Source: Pseudobdellovibrionaceae bacterium (lineage in GTDB: Bacteria; Bdellovibrionota; Bdellovibrionia; Bdellovibrionales; Bdellovibrionaceae). From it: a stretch of DNA of 64,000 nucleotides. Made by a program: the position numbers and the translations under genes. The first letter of the stretch is position 1. The number at the start of each line of letters is the position of its first letter. Below are positions 1 through 7,964 of this stretch, in pieces. The stretch lies in assembly GCA_016785955.1 (NCBI GenBank), contig JAEUWH010000082.1:124001-188000 (forward strand). Reading direction: 5' to 3'. The notes beneath the pieces are model-generated. The model made no database searches. It saw only the letters and a program-made list of their open reading frames with translations, and was not told where the DNA came from.

Positions 1-2
1 CC

Positions 3-74
3 CAAGTGGTGCTGTTGGAGCAAATTTATCGTGGTTTTACGATCTTAAAGAATCTTCCTTATCATAACCCGTAG
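3..74 (+). CDS. possible 3' end of an upstream gene (partial)
   Basis: The first 70 bases are open in two plus-strand frames. The frame from base 3 ends at the TAG at 72-74 and would give a C-terminus of the form LEQIYRGF...LPYHNP. The frame from base 2 ends at the TAA at 65-67. The frame from base 3 reads more like an amphipathic helix of a real protein, but 23 codons cannot settle it. No family is recognised. The sequence left of the window would decide. Confidence 0.3.
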   Translation, partial: QVVLLEQIYRGFTILKNLPYHNP

Positions 75-253
75 AAACCCATAGAAAAAGCACGGAAAAT
101 CCTTATCGTAACGATATAGAAAACCGATAGAAATTTTCTTAGTTCGGGAGAGGCCTTTTCCTGGGTAAGATGTCATTACCAACCTATCTAGGTAAGGGTC
201 TTCTCTGGGTGAGAACTGGAGACGCTCCTGGGTAAGGACACTCTTGGTAAGAT
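73..253. repeat. short degenerate tandem repeats ahead of comF
   Basis: The spacer holds two sets of irregular short repeats. GTAGAAA/ATAGAAA occurs at 73-79, 83-89, 115-121 and 127-133. CTNGGTAAG-type 9-mers occur at 161-169, 188-196, 205-213 (GTGAG variant), 228-236 and 243-251. Spacing is not constant (15-27 bases), so this is neither a CRISPR array nor a simple microsatellite. It may be a regulatory binding array or decayed coding sequence. Function unknown. Confidence 0.4.
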
Positions 254-287
254 CCGACATGGCTTCAAATTAGCTAGGGTTGACGGG

Positions 288-920
288 ATGATGTCGCATT
301 TGATCTCTATTGGATTTAATAATTGTTTACAATGTGGTTCGTTTGCTTTTCGGCAGTCGATGCTGTGCCGGGTGTGTGAGAACAATCTATTCAACAGCGC
401 TTATAAACCGGATTTGTTTGAATCTGAGGTTAACCAAATTCCATGCATGACACTGTTTCGCTGGCAGCAAGACCGTAACAGAATTTTAAATCGGTTGTCT
501 TTGGGGTTGAAAGGAACGGGGCAAAAGGCGGCTTGGTGCTATTATGCAAGCTGTGTTGTGCAGAATTGGCTCGCCCGAGAGACGCCTCCGCAAAACTCGG
601 TTATTGTTCCATGCCCAGCGGTGAGTGATCGTCACGATCATGCCTATCTATTTGCGGAGGCTTTATCGCAGCTAACGGGTATACCGTTAATTATGGCCCT
701 AGAGAAGACGGTGGAAGGACCACAGAAGAATCTGACTCGGCGTGAACGTGTTTTCCGCTCAGGATACCAGTTTCGGTTACGTAACAATGTCTGTGAAAAA
801 TTTTCTCGGGTTTACTTTGTCGATGACATAATAACGACGGGAGCCACAGTTTCGGCGGCTAACACACATTTGCGGGCGCTTGGCCGTGTAAAAGCGATAT
901 CCCTTATAATTAGAAGATGA
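288..920 (+). CDS. comF: ComF-family phosphoribosyltransferase-like protein
   Basis: 210 aa. The N-terminus carries a CxxC...CxxC zinc-ribbon (Cys13, Cys16, Cys27, Cys30). The C-terminal half ends with the PRPP-binding loop VYFVDDIITTGAT, whose acidic pair falls near residues 178-179. This is the type I phosphoribosyltransferase signature and the domain order of the ComF/GntX family. In naturally competent bacteria ComF takes part in DNA uptake, but elsewhere the role is unclear and no other competence gene is nearby. Two ATGs lie together at 288 and 291; either may be used. A LolA-like gene and rimO follow on the same strand, so these may be co-transcribed. Confidence 0.85.
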   Translation: MMSHLISIGFNNCLQCGSFAFRQSMLCRVCENNLFNSAYKPDLFESEVNQIPCMTLFRWQQDRNRILNRLSLGLKGTGQKAAWCYYASCVVQNWLARETPPQNSVIVPCPAVSDRHDHAYLFAEALSQLTGIPLIMALEKTVEGPQKNLTRRERVFRSGYQFRLRNNVCEKFSRVYFVDDIITTGATVSAANTHLRALGRVKAISLIIRR

Positions 921-948
921 AAAGCCTAAGTGTTTGATATATAAAGGA

Positions 949-1593
949 ATGATGAACTTCAATATATCGTCAATTTTTTTGATTTTATTTAGTCATCTGT
1001 CATTCGTTGTTGCGGCCTCATCGCCACTGGATGATGTTGTTTCAAGATATCGAACATCCAAATTAGTCAGCATGGATGTGGTAAGAACCGTAAAATCTAA
1101 AGTGTTAAGCAAAGAAACAAAGTTTGTGGGAAAGATATATTTATCACAATCTAAATTTCGCTGGGATACGGACGCTCCAGAAAAAACTCAAATTATTTTC
1201 GATGGTAAAACAATTTGGAACATTCAGCACCCCAGTCCCGAGCTGCCGGGACCACTTCAGGTTGCAAAGTCTAAAGTCGATAAAAATACAAAAAAACAAA
1301 TTCTGTTGTCTACATTGTTAGGCACTTCGGAAATTAAGGAAAATTTTAAAATTTTAAAAACCGAAAATCAAAAAGAAGAAAAGATATATTTCCTGGAACC
1401 TAAAGGAAATGACATTCAAGTTAAGAATCTCGAAATTCACGTCGCAAATAAAAAAATCAGTTTAATATCTTTCAAAGACGATATCGGCAACCAAACTGAC
1501 ATGGCATTCAAAAATATAGAGTTTAGCAAAAAAGGTAAATCAAAACTTTTTCAGTATAGTCCTCCTAAAGAGGCACAGGTGATTACGTTATGA
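949..1593 (+). CDS. LolA-like outer-membrane lipoprotein carrier
   Basis: About 215 aa. A hydrophobic signal peptide (NISSIFLILFSHLSFVVAAS) is followed by a LolA/LolB-like fold region. It contains the typical features 'GKIYLSQSKFRWD', 'IIFDGKTIWNI' and a lysine-rich second half. LolA family members ferry lipoproteins across the periplasm to the outer membrane. An in-frame TTG lies at 934, but ATG at 949 or 952, just after AAAGGA, is preferred. The ATG of rimO overlaps the stop codon (ATGA), which indicates translational coupling. Family membership is read from overall pattern, so moderately sure. Confidence 0.75.
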   Translation: MMNFNISSIFLILFSHLSFVVAASSPLDDVVSRYRTSKLVSMDVVRTVKSKVLSKETKFVGKIYLSQSKFRWDTDAPEKTQIIFDGKTIWNIQHPSPELPGPLQVAKSKVDKNTKKQILLSTLLGTSEIKENFKILKTENQKEEKIYFLEPKGNDIQVKNLEIHVANKKISLISFKDDIGNQTDMAFKNIEFSKKGKSKLFQYSPPKEAQVITL

Positions 1594-2963
1594 ATCCAGT
1601 AGAAATAAAAAAAGATAAAAAATCAGTCCATTTTATCAGTTTAGGATGTCCCAAAAACCTTGTGGACACCGAAATTATGGTCGGAACCTTGATGAAAGAT
1701 GGTTACGAAGTCGTCGCCGATGAGGACGGGGCCGATACGGTTATTATTAACACGTGCGGATTTATCGAAGACTCTAAGCGGGAATCCATCCAAAGAATTT
1801 TAGAAATGGGTGAATTGAAAAAGCAGGGTAAAATCAAAAAACTAGTCGTGGCCGGTTGTCTGACTCAAAGATATAAATCCGACATCGTGGATGAATTGCC
1901 TGAAGCAGATTTATTCGTAGGCTCGGGCGAGTTTCAAAATATCGATAAGATTTTGGACGAGAATAAAAAGGGAAGTGAAAAAAGAACATTTTTTAATTTA
2001 CCTACGTATTTACAAGATTCTTCAACGCCCCGGGTGAACACGCAACCCAAGCATCGTGCGTATTTGAAAATCTCTGAAGGTTGTCTGAAACGGTGTGCCT
2101 TCTGTGCGATCCCTTTAATACGAGGAAATTTGCAATCACGCTCGATTGAAAATGTCGTGAATGAAGCCAAGCTTTTAGTGGCGGGCGGAGTAAAAGAAAT
2201 CATCATCATTTCCCATGATTTTACAGACTACGGGTGGGACATCACGCGGAAAAATCCCGAGGCTAAAGATTCTCCTTATGAATTGTTAAAGGCGTTGGAT
2301 CAAGTCGAAGGATTAGAATGGATTCGATTGTTATATTTATATCCAGATGGACTAGACAAGCAGACATTGCAATTGATTAAGAATTCAAAAAAAATCGTAA
2401 AATATTTTGATATGCCTTTACAACATATCAATAACGAAGTTTTGAAAAAAATGAATCGTAAAATGACGAAAGAACAAATCTCGGAAGTGATTAGAAATAT
2501 TCGCACTGAGATGCCAGAAGCAGTTATTCGCACTCAGTTTATTGTTGGATTTCCGGGTGAAACCGATGAGCAATTCAATGAACTTGTGGAATTTGTGAAG
2601 GAGCATGAATTTGATCGCGTCGGTTGTTTTTCATATTCTCCCGAAGAAAATACACCGGCAGGAAAAATGGTGGATCAAATTGAAGATGCTGTTAAACAGC
2701 AGCGGCATGATCTTTTGATGAAAACGCAGCAAAAAATTTCAAAAAAACTGCAACGACGTATGATCGGCAAAGTCCTTGACGTGATGGTTGAAGGTTTCAG
2801 TGAAGAAACGGAACTATTGCTTCAGGGCCGTAATTCTCAACAAGCCCCCGATATTGATGGCGTAACGCTTATCAATTCTGGAACGGCAGATGTCGGTCAG
2901 ATCGTTAAAGTCAGGATTACGGACAGCTTAGAGTACGATCTAATTGGTGAGATTGTCGAGTGA
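1590..2963 (+). CDS. rimO: Ribosomal protein S12 methylthiotransferase RimO
   Basis: 457 aa, usual length for RimO. The N-terminal MTTase domain has the three cluster cysteines (LGCPKN Cys20, INTCGF Cys56, AGCLTQ near 90). The radical-SAM CxxxCxxC motif is CLKRCAFC (Cys165, Cys169, Cys172). A C-terminal TRAM-like segment follows. The SGEF and FDMPLQH motifs favour RimO over MiaB. RimO adds a methylthio group to an aspartate of ribosomal protein S12 using two Fe-S clusters. The start overlaps the LolA-like gene by 4 bases and the stop overlaps the next gene by 4 bases, so the block is tightly packed. Confidence 0.95.
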   Translation: MNPVEIKKDKKSVHFISLGCPKNLVDTEIMVGTLMKDGYEVVADEDGADTVIINTCGFIEDSKRESIQRILEMGELKKQGKIKKLVVAGCLTQRYKSDIVDELPEADLFVGSGEFQNIDKILDENKKGSEKRTFFNLPTYLQDSSTPRVNTQPKHRAYLKISEGCLKRCAFCAIPLIRGNLQSRSIENVVNEAKLLVAGGVKEIIIISHDFTDYGWDITRKNPEAKDSPYELLKALDQVEGLEWIRLLYLYPDGLDKQTLQLIKNSKKIVKYFDMPLQHINNEVLKKMNRKMTKEQISEVIRNIRTEMPEAVIRTQFIVGFPGETDEQFNELVEFVKEHEFDRVGCFSYSPEENTPAGKMVDQIEDAVKQQRHDLLMKTQQKISKKLQRRMIGKVLDVMVEGFSEETELLLQGRNSQQAPDIDGVTLINSGTADVGQIVKVRITDSLEYDLIGEIVE

Positions 2964-3490
2964 TGAACCTGTTTGTCTTATGGACCGAAAGTTATGGTGA
3001 GGCTTTAAATGCGGCAAACCAGTTGGCTTTAGAGGGCGGACAAATTTTAGATTGTTCTATTATTGGCAAATGGTCTCAGGTATTGGTGCATTTTCAGACC
3101 ATTCCGCAAGACAGTATCTTCTCGACACTATCATTGACAGCTAGGTATAAAAAAACCTGGCTTCCTAATATTAAAGATCAAATCGTTGACAGCTATCTCA
3201 GCCTAAGTACGACTCCGGTTCAAGACTTCATTCTTACGATTGAAACTTCGTTCATTGGTGATATTTTTGATTTTTTACAAGTCGTGAATCTTGAACGGTT
3301 TCGCATTGTGGATCTTCGATTGCTGCGATTTAACGAGCCCAAATCGCTTTTGTTATTGACCGGCGCTGAGGTCGACGCGGATCAAATTCTGGTTGTGATT
3401 GAAAACTTGAAAGCGCAAGGAAAAATAAACTTTCAATTTGAATTGGTTAAATCCCTTCATAACCAAGTGAAAAAATTATTTTCTTATTAA
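2960..3490 (+). CDS. hypothetical protein coupled to rimO
   Basis: 176 aa, no signal peptide or membrane segment. Predicted to be a soluble alpha/beta protein with a regular hydrophobic pattern. Its ATG overlaps the rimO stop (ATGA), so it is translated from the same message. No motif is recognised. It is convergent with the TPR gene that ends at 3513, leaving only about 20 bases between the stops. The tight coupling suggests a conserved small cytoplasmic partner, but no function can be assigned. Confidence 0.75.
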   Translation: MMNLFVLWTESYGEALNAANQLALEGGQILDCSIIGKWSQVLVHFQTIPQDSIFSTLSLTARYKKTWLPNIKDQIVDSYLSLSTTPVQDFILTIETSFIGDIFDFLQVVNLERFRIVDLRLLRFNEPKSLLLLTGAEVDADQILVVIENLKAQGKINFQFELVKSLHNQVKKLFSY

Positions 3491-3512
3491 GACATTAAAA
3501 CGGTTGTACGTG

Positions 3513-4646
3513 CTAGTTGCCACACAGCTCGGACAGAGAATCAATTTTTTTAGCCCAATCGCCTTGTTTGGCAGAACGGGCGAACGACGCGGCTTTGCGA
3601 CCAATGAACGAATGTTTTTTATTAAACGCGCAGGATTTTTTCAGGCCAACCAAAGTCTCTGCGAACTTTTGTATTTGATAACTAGAAACCGTGTACCCAA
3701 GCCAGCATTTTTCGGCAAAATCATTTATTTTCACGCAGCGACCATAGTATTTGAATGCGTCTATAAAATTTTTCTGCTCTTCTAAAAATTGTGCGTAATT
3801 AAGTTGGTTGATATCAGATTTTGGAAATTTATCGGCGGCCGCCCGCAATTGTTCCTTTGCTTTTGTGTGATCGTTGATGTTTTTGTAAACCAGACCTAGA
3901 TTAGAATAATTTTCTGGAATTGCGGGGTCCAGCTGGATTGCTTTCCGGCAATAGGTTTGTGCCTGATCGGTGATGCCATCTTTGGTGTTGATATCGCACA
4001 GTTTAGTTACAAATTCGCTTTTTTCGCCGACGCGTTTAATAAGATCCTGATAAATCAGTCGAAGCTCATAAAAATTTGAGCCCTTCTCGTATATTTCAAC
4101 TAGGCCGTTGATAGCGGGCATATATGCCGGGTTAACATCTGTTGCCCGGCGGAAGTAGTCTTTGGCCTCTCGGTCTTTTTTCTTACGAAGCTGGCAAAGC
4201 CCCAAATACGTGAGCGCCTCGAAATTATGTTCGTTCTTAGCTAACACCAGATGAGCAGCCTTCATAGATTCAAAGTATTCTTTGTTCAGATAGTGGGCTT
4301 TGGTCAGTAGCACCAAGTCGGATTCGGTCAAGTTTTCAATATGAGTCCACAAAATCGTCGTGGCTTGTGAGTACTTCTTTTCTAGTAAAAATTTAGAAGC
4401 TTTAATAGAATAATCTTCCTTCGCAGGAGTTGTGGACGCCGTCGTCTCAGGTTGAGACAACTTGGGGCCTGCCTTTTTTTCCACGGGTGTATTATTTCGA
4501 GGCGCGATGGATTCAATTTTTGATTCTTCAATCTCGTCTAGAACTAATTCTTCGTCTGAAAATGCCGAAAATACAATAAAGAGACAGAATAGAAGAATTT
4601 TTATACAGATGTTTTCTCTTTGCGAATCGTATTTTAATGTTGGCAT
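3513..4646 (-). CDS. exported TPR-repeat protein
   Basis: 377 aa. A hydrophobic N-terminal segment (ICIKILLFCLFIVFSAFS) acts as signal or anchor. A short Lys/Pro/Thr-rich linker comes next. Several tetratricopeptide repeats follow, e.g. 'YLGLCQLRKKKDREAKDYFR' and 'YSNLGLVYKNINDHTKAKE'. TPR solenoids mediate protein-protein contact; in this context probably an envelope scaffold. Only about 28 bases separate its ATG from that of the divergent pilin-like gene, and that gap holds an 18-base perfect palindrome with back-to-back TATAAT boxes. If the minus-strand TATAAT is the -10 box, the mRNA would be leaderless or nearly so. Confidence 0.85.
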   Translation of the reverse strand: MPTLKYDSQRENICIKILLFCLFIVFSAFSDEELVLDEIEESKIESIAPRNNTPVEKKAGPKLSQPETTASTTPAKEDYSIKASKFLLEKKYSQATTILWTHIENLTESDLVLLTKAHYLNKEYFESMKAAHLVLAKNEHNFEALTYLGLCQLRKKKDREAKDYFRRATDVNPAYMPAINGLVEIYEKGSNFYELRLIYQDLIKRVGEKSEFVTKLCDINTKDGITDQAQTYCRKAIQLDPAIPENYSNLGLVYKNINDHTKAKEQLRAAADKFPKSDINQLNYAQFLEEQKNFIDAFKYYGRCVKINDFAEKCWLGYTVSSYQIQKFAETLVGLKKSCAFNKKHSFIGRKAASFARSAKQGDWAKKIDSLSELCGN

Positions 4647-4663
4647 TGTATAATATTATACAA
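4646..4663. promoter_or_regulatory. 18-bp palindrome with divergent TATAAT boxes
   Basis: TTGTATAATATTATACAA is a perfect inverted repeat lying between two divergent start codons (minus gene ATG at 4646, plus gene ATG at 4675). It contains TATAAT on the plus strand (4649-4654) and on the minus strand (4660-4655). It could be two overlapping -10 elements, an operator, or both. No convincing -35 box is seen at the expected distance on either side. Confidence 0.45.
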
Positions 4664-4674
4664 GAAAGAAGGTC

Positions 4675-5613
4675 ATGGTCGAGTCCAAATTTGCAACTTT
4701 TTTCAGCCTCAATCGCCAGGGTCAAGCGGCTATTGAATACATACTTCTTTTAGTTATCACTCTGAGTATGTTTCTTTTTGCTATCGCCAATTTCTTTAAA
4801 CCTGTTCAATCTTTTTTAAAAGATTATATGGGAACTTACGTGGCTTGTTTGTTGTCATCAGGTGAATTGCCAGCTATCCGAATTGAAAATAATTTAAAGG
4901 ATGCCGAGCCAAAATGCAGTTTTTCGATTGCTAAAGGAAATGTAAAGTTTGGAAGTACCAATGGTAGTAGCTCAGGCAGTGGAGGAAGCGCTTCTGATTC
5001 GAATGATCCCAACGGCAGTGGTAAGAACGGTAAAGATGCCAGTGGCAGCGGTAATGGCTCTGGATCGAAGAATGGCGGTGGGGATGGCAGCAGTACCGAT
5101 GGCAGCGGTAACTCCTCAGGGCGGGGCAGCTATGCGGGGTCACGCAGTCGGTCTTCGGGCTTTGGCAGAAGTGCCTTCCGAAGAAACTCTGATCAAGGCA
5201 GTGGTGCCGGTGAGGGGGACATGGCTGGCGGGGGTGGCAAGCGATATGTCAACAATTTGGATCGCAAAGGAGACGACCGATTTTTTAGAACCCAACGACG
5301 ACAAAACGTAAATCTTAATCGATATGGACGTGGAGTTGCGCTTGGTGGGACGACGGACGAGGAACAAAAAAACGAAAGAAAAATACAAGCAGAACCAAGA
5401 GTTATGTCTAGGGGCAGTGAAGAATTTTCAGTTCCACCAAAAAAAACTGTGCTGAAACCTCCTCCCATAAAGGAAACCAAAGCCGTCGAAGAAAAGACAG
5501 AAGGCTTTACACTGGGAAATTTTTTTAAATATATCTTGATTGCGGTGGTGCTACTGTTGATCCTGATTTTGGGCGGAGGGCAAGCATTCGAGATGTCCAA
5601 GACGATGGATTGA
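4675..5613 (+). CDS. Flp-pilin/TadE-like N-terminus with Gly/Ser-rich stalk and C-terminal TM
   Basis: 312 aa. The N-terminus GQAAIEYILLLVITLSMFLF (residues 16-35) resembles class III (Flp/Tad) prepilin and TadE sequences: a Gly before the hydrophobic helix and a Glu (residue 21) followed by Tyr. A Gly/Ser/Asn/Asp-rich stretch of roughly 110 residues follows, then a basic, glutamine- and arginine-rich part. A second membrane helix lies near residues 283-302. Mature Flp pilins are very short and lack the second helix, so this is not a standard pilin. The gene stands alone, and the Tad-like membrane genes at 24 kb are far away. The function is unknown; it could be a pseudopilin-like envelope protein. 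Confidence 0.65.
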   Translation: MVESKFATFFSLNRQGQAAIEYILLLVITLSMFLFAIANFFKPVQSFLKDYMGTYVACLLSSGELPAIRIENNLKDAEPKCSFSIAKGNVKFGSTNGSSSGSGGSASDSNDPNGSGKNGKDASGSGNGSGSKNGGGDGSSTDGSGNSSGRGSYAGSRSRSSGFGRSAFRRNSDQGSGAGEGDMAGGGGKRYVNNLDRKGDDRFFRTQRRQNVNLNRYGRGVALGGTTDEEQKNERKIQAEPRVMSRGSEEFSVPPKKTVLKPPPIKETKAVEEKTEGFTLGNFFKYILIAVVLLLILILGGGQAFEMSKTMD

Positions 5614-5738
5614 TAAATACGACTGTCAGTTATCCATATTGCAAACAACGCCAAGTGACATCATTAGAAAATCTACAAATTTAAATTTTATCTATTTATT
5701 TTCTTGAAACAAAAAACTTCCTCGGACATAAGCAATTT

Positions 5739-6122
5739 GTGTCTACAATTTTTTCGATTAATAAAAAAAAACTATTTACTTTGGAAGAAGCAAATCAGCT
5801 GCTTCCCTTGGTAATCAAGTTAACTGAAGACTCTAGTCGGAACGTGAAAAAGTTAATCAATCAACTTGAGGCTTTTCCCGATAAAAAAAATGACAAGGCT
5901 CTAGAGCTTGAAGAGCAAGTGAATAAACTGATCGAATTATGGCAAAATAAAGTTGAAAAACTAGGCCTGCGACCCAAAGGGTTATGGCTATGTGATTTTG
6001 ACAATGGCGCCGGCTATTTTTGTTGGAAATATCCAGAAAACAAGATCTCATTTTATCATGGTTATAACGAAGGTTTTTCTGGCCGCAAAAAGCTGGATAC
6101 TGAAGCCCAGCTCTCAATCTAA
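5739..6122 (+). CDS. DUF2203-family protein
   Basis: 127 aa, soluble. It begins with the family pattern 'FTLEEANQLLPLV', continues with a coiled-coil-like helical part, and ends with the conserved 'GYFCWKYPE...FYHG..EGF.GRK' block. That matches my knowledge of DUF2203, whose biochemical role is not established. The start is a GTG at 5739 with no strong ribosome-binding site, so the exact start is uncertain. It is convergent with the exonuclease gene ending at 6132. Confidence 0.75.
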   Translation: MSTIFSINKKKLFTLEEANQLLPLVIKLTEDSSRNVKKLINQLEAFPDKKNDKALELEEQVNKLIELWQNKVEKLGLRPKGLWLCDFDNGAGYFCWKYPENKISFYHGYNEGFSGRKKLDTEAQLSI

Positions 6123-6131
6123 AAAATAATA

Positions 6132-6749
6132 TTACAATTCGGCTAGCCAGTCCAATTGCTTGGGTTGGCGAATAATCTGTGGAAATCGCGCCTCAGGGCG
6201 TCCTGTTAAAGCCACCAAATTTTCCACTCGAGGCATTTGTCCTCCCATCGCAATTCGGTTAAGTAATTCAATAAAGAGCTTTCCACAATATGTAGCATCG
6301 GCCTCGGCGCGGTGGAATTCAGAACTAGGAATTTTCAAATGTTGAACTAATGTGCCTAATTTGTAGTTAGGAAGACCCGGCAAAATTTTTCGTGCAATTG
6401 GTAGAGTATCCAAAATAAGGCCTTTGGGTGCCGATGTTTCAAATTTTTTAATATCGTTTGTCAAAAACTGTGCATCGAACGAAGCATTGTGCGCAACCAT
6501 GGGTAAATCTTCACAAAATTCTGCGAACGAGGGGAGTAGGTCTTCGATAATTGGTTTATTAGCAACCATTTCATCTGAGATACCATTCACTCGTGATGCG
6601 GCTGCAGGAATAGGCTTACGTGGGTTTACAAGAGTCGAATAAATCGCCTCTACCTGGAAATTGTCAAAACGTACAGCTCCGATTTCAACAATAGAATCGG
6701 CTCCGGGTACTGTTCCTGTTGTTTCTAAGTCAAACGCGATAAACTTCAT
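6132..6749 (-). CDS. DnaQ-like 3'-5' exonuclease (DEDDh)
   Basis: 205 aa. The three exonuclease motifs are present: ExoI 'FDLETTG' (DxE), ExoII 'HNASFDAQFL', and ExoIII 'HRAEADATYCG' with the His and Asp of the DEDDh type. The protein consists of the exonuclease domain alone, so it is either a pol III epsilon-like proofreading subunit or a stand-alone DNA/RNA exonuclease. It is the last gene of a minus-strand run; the PHP-like gene lies 12 bases upstream. Confidence 0.9.
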   Translation of the reverse strand: MKFIAFDLETTGTVPGADSIVEIGAVRFDNFQVEAIYSTLVNPRKPIPAAASRVNGISDEMVANKPIIEDLLPSFAEFCEDLPMVAHNASFDAQFLTNDIKKFETSAPKGLILDTLPIARKILPGLPNYKLGTLVQHLKIPSSEFHRAEADATYCGKLFIELLNRIAMGGQMPRVENLVALTGRPEARFPQIIRQPKQLDWLAEL

Positions 6750-6761
6750 AAATCTCCACAG

Positions 6762-7964
6762 TTAATTATGAACAAAAAAAGGATTCGTATAAATCCAAGT
6801 AATCCATTTGGTTGCGTCTGGCAATGGGAAATAGGGGCTTACTCGGACTTGAATTCGATAAACCCCGGGATCGGTGATGGCGACTTCCGCTAAGCTATCG
6901 TTAATGGTTTCAAATCGACTTCCGTTTCGATAAATAACGACTTCGAAAAAATAATTGGGCGTTTGCGGCAAACTGATTTTCAACTTTAAGTTTTTAGAGA
7001 GCTTAACTTTAGAACCAATCAGGTATGACTTCGACTTGTCTTCGATAGTACATTTAAATCCCTTTGGATCTCCTAGCATGTCAAAAGCTAAATAGAAATT
7101 TCCATTTTTCAAAGCTGTCAAAATTTTAAATTTATCGCTTTTTGCGTTGCCAGTAAGTTCTGATTTTAAAAGCACATGGTTCGAGAAAATTTCAAATGTT
7201 TTTTGGTAAGAGGGAAACTTGATCAAATAATCAGTAACCGGAAATGCGCGAGCCGAGGCTTCGGCGCCAGAAAATCCATAAAATTGTCCATACTCTTGAG
7301 AGCTGTCGAAAAGATTTAACTCGTCAGTGGGTTCGTTAAAAAGGCGAGCAAAAGATAAAGCAGAATTGAATGGATAGACGAATAAACTCCATAACGGCGA
7401 AAGCTTAGAGATTTCAAAGGCTCTTTGTGATAAGCTTTTTAGATTTATTAGCTCTATACCGTCCAGCCCCTGAGGAAGTGGGCCTGTCCAGGAAAACCCA
7501 GTTTTAAATGGATGAGATAAAATAATCAAATGATCCTTACTTTTTTCTTGAGATAAAAGATCTGCAAGCTTGATTTGAGCATCGCCTAAGTTTGATCCCA
7601 ATACTTGTTTTTGGAATGGCACTACCATAAATCGCGAATCTAAATAGCTGACCTTACTGCCGCTTAAAATGAGTGTTTCATCAAAATATCCTTCGACCAA
7701 ATTTTTTTTCGAAAATTCGTTCAAATCTGTTAGAATCATGAAGTCAAGTTTTGCATTTTTTGCGGAGCGAATAATTTGTGTGATCGGACTCGATCCAATA
7801 CTTAAATCCGAGTGAACGTTAATAACGCCTTTGTAGTCATAAAAACTGAGATCAGTAATTTTAGTCAAGGTTTGATCTACAATTTTTAGATCGTTTTGAG
7901 AAATATAAAATCCATAAATAAAATAGGACATGATTAGAAAAGTTAAAAACCCGATCGTCTTCAT
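6762..7964 (-). CDS. membrane-anchored PHP-like domain protein
   Basis: 400 aa. An N-terminal membrane segment (IGFLTFLIMSYFIYGFYI) is followed by a PHP-like metal-binding pattern: 'NVHSDLSIG' (HxD), 'AKLDFMILTDLN' (where TDH is usual, so one ligand is altered) and 'LSHPF'. The C-terminal about 100 residues look beta-rich. PHP domains are metal-dependent phosphoesterases. The changed TDH suggests altered or lost catalysis. The start overlaps the stop of the glycosyltransferase gene by 4 bases, so the two are coupled. Confidence 0.65.
   Translation of the reverse strand: MKTIGFLTFLIMSYFIYGFYISQNDLKIVDQTLTKITDLSFYDYKGVINVHSDLSIGSSPITQIIRSAKNAKLDFMILTDLNEFSKKNLVEGYFDETLILSGSKVSYLDSRFMVVPFQKQVLGSNLGDAQIKLADLLSQEKSKDHLIILSHPFKTGFSWTGPLPQGLDGIELINLKSLSQRAFEISKLSPLWSLFVYPFNSALSFARLFNEPTDELNLFDSSQEYGQFYGFSGAEASARAFPVTDYLIKFPSYQKTFEIFSNHVLLKSELTGNAKSDKFKILTALKNGNFYLAFDMLGDPKGFKCTIEDKSKSYLIGSKVKLSKNLKLKISLPQTPNYFFEVVIYRNGSRFETINDSLAEVAITDPGVYRIQVRVSPYFPLPDATKWITWIYTNPFFVHN

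Noticed and set aside
73-253. Possible CRISPR array
   Set aside because: Repeats are only 7-9 bases and unevenly spaced, and no cas genes are present anywhere in the window.
45-260. 71-codon minus-strand frame over the repeats before comF
   Set aside because: Its sequence is just the translation of the short repeats; no start signal and unlike a protein.
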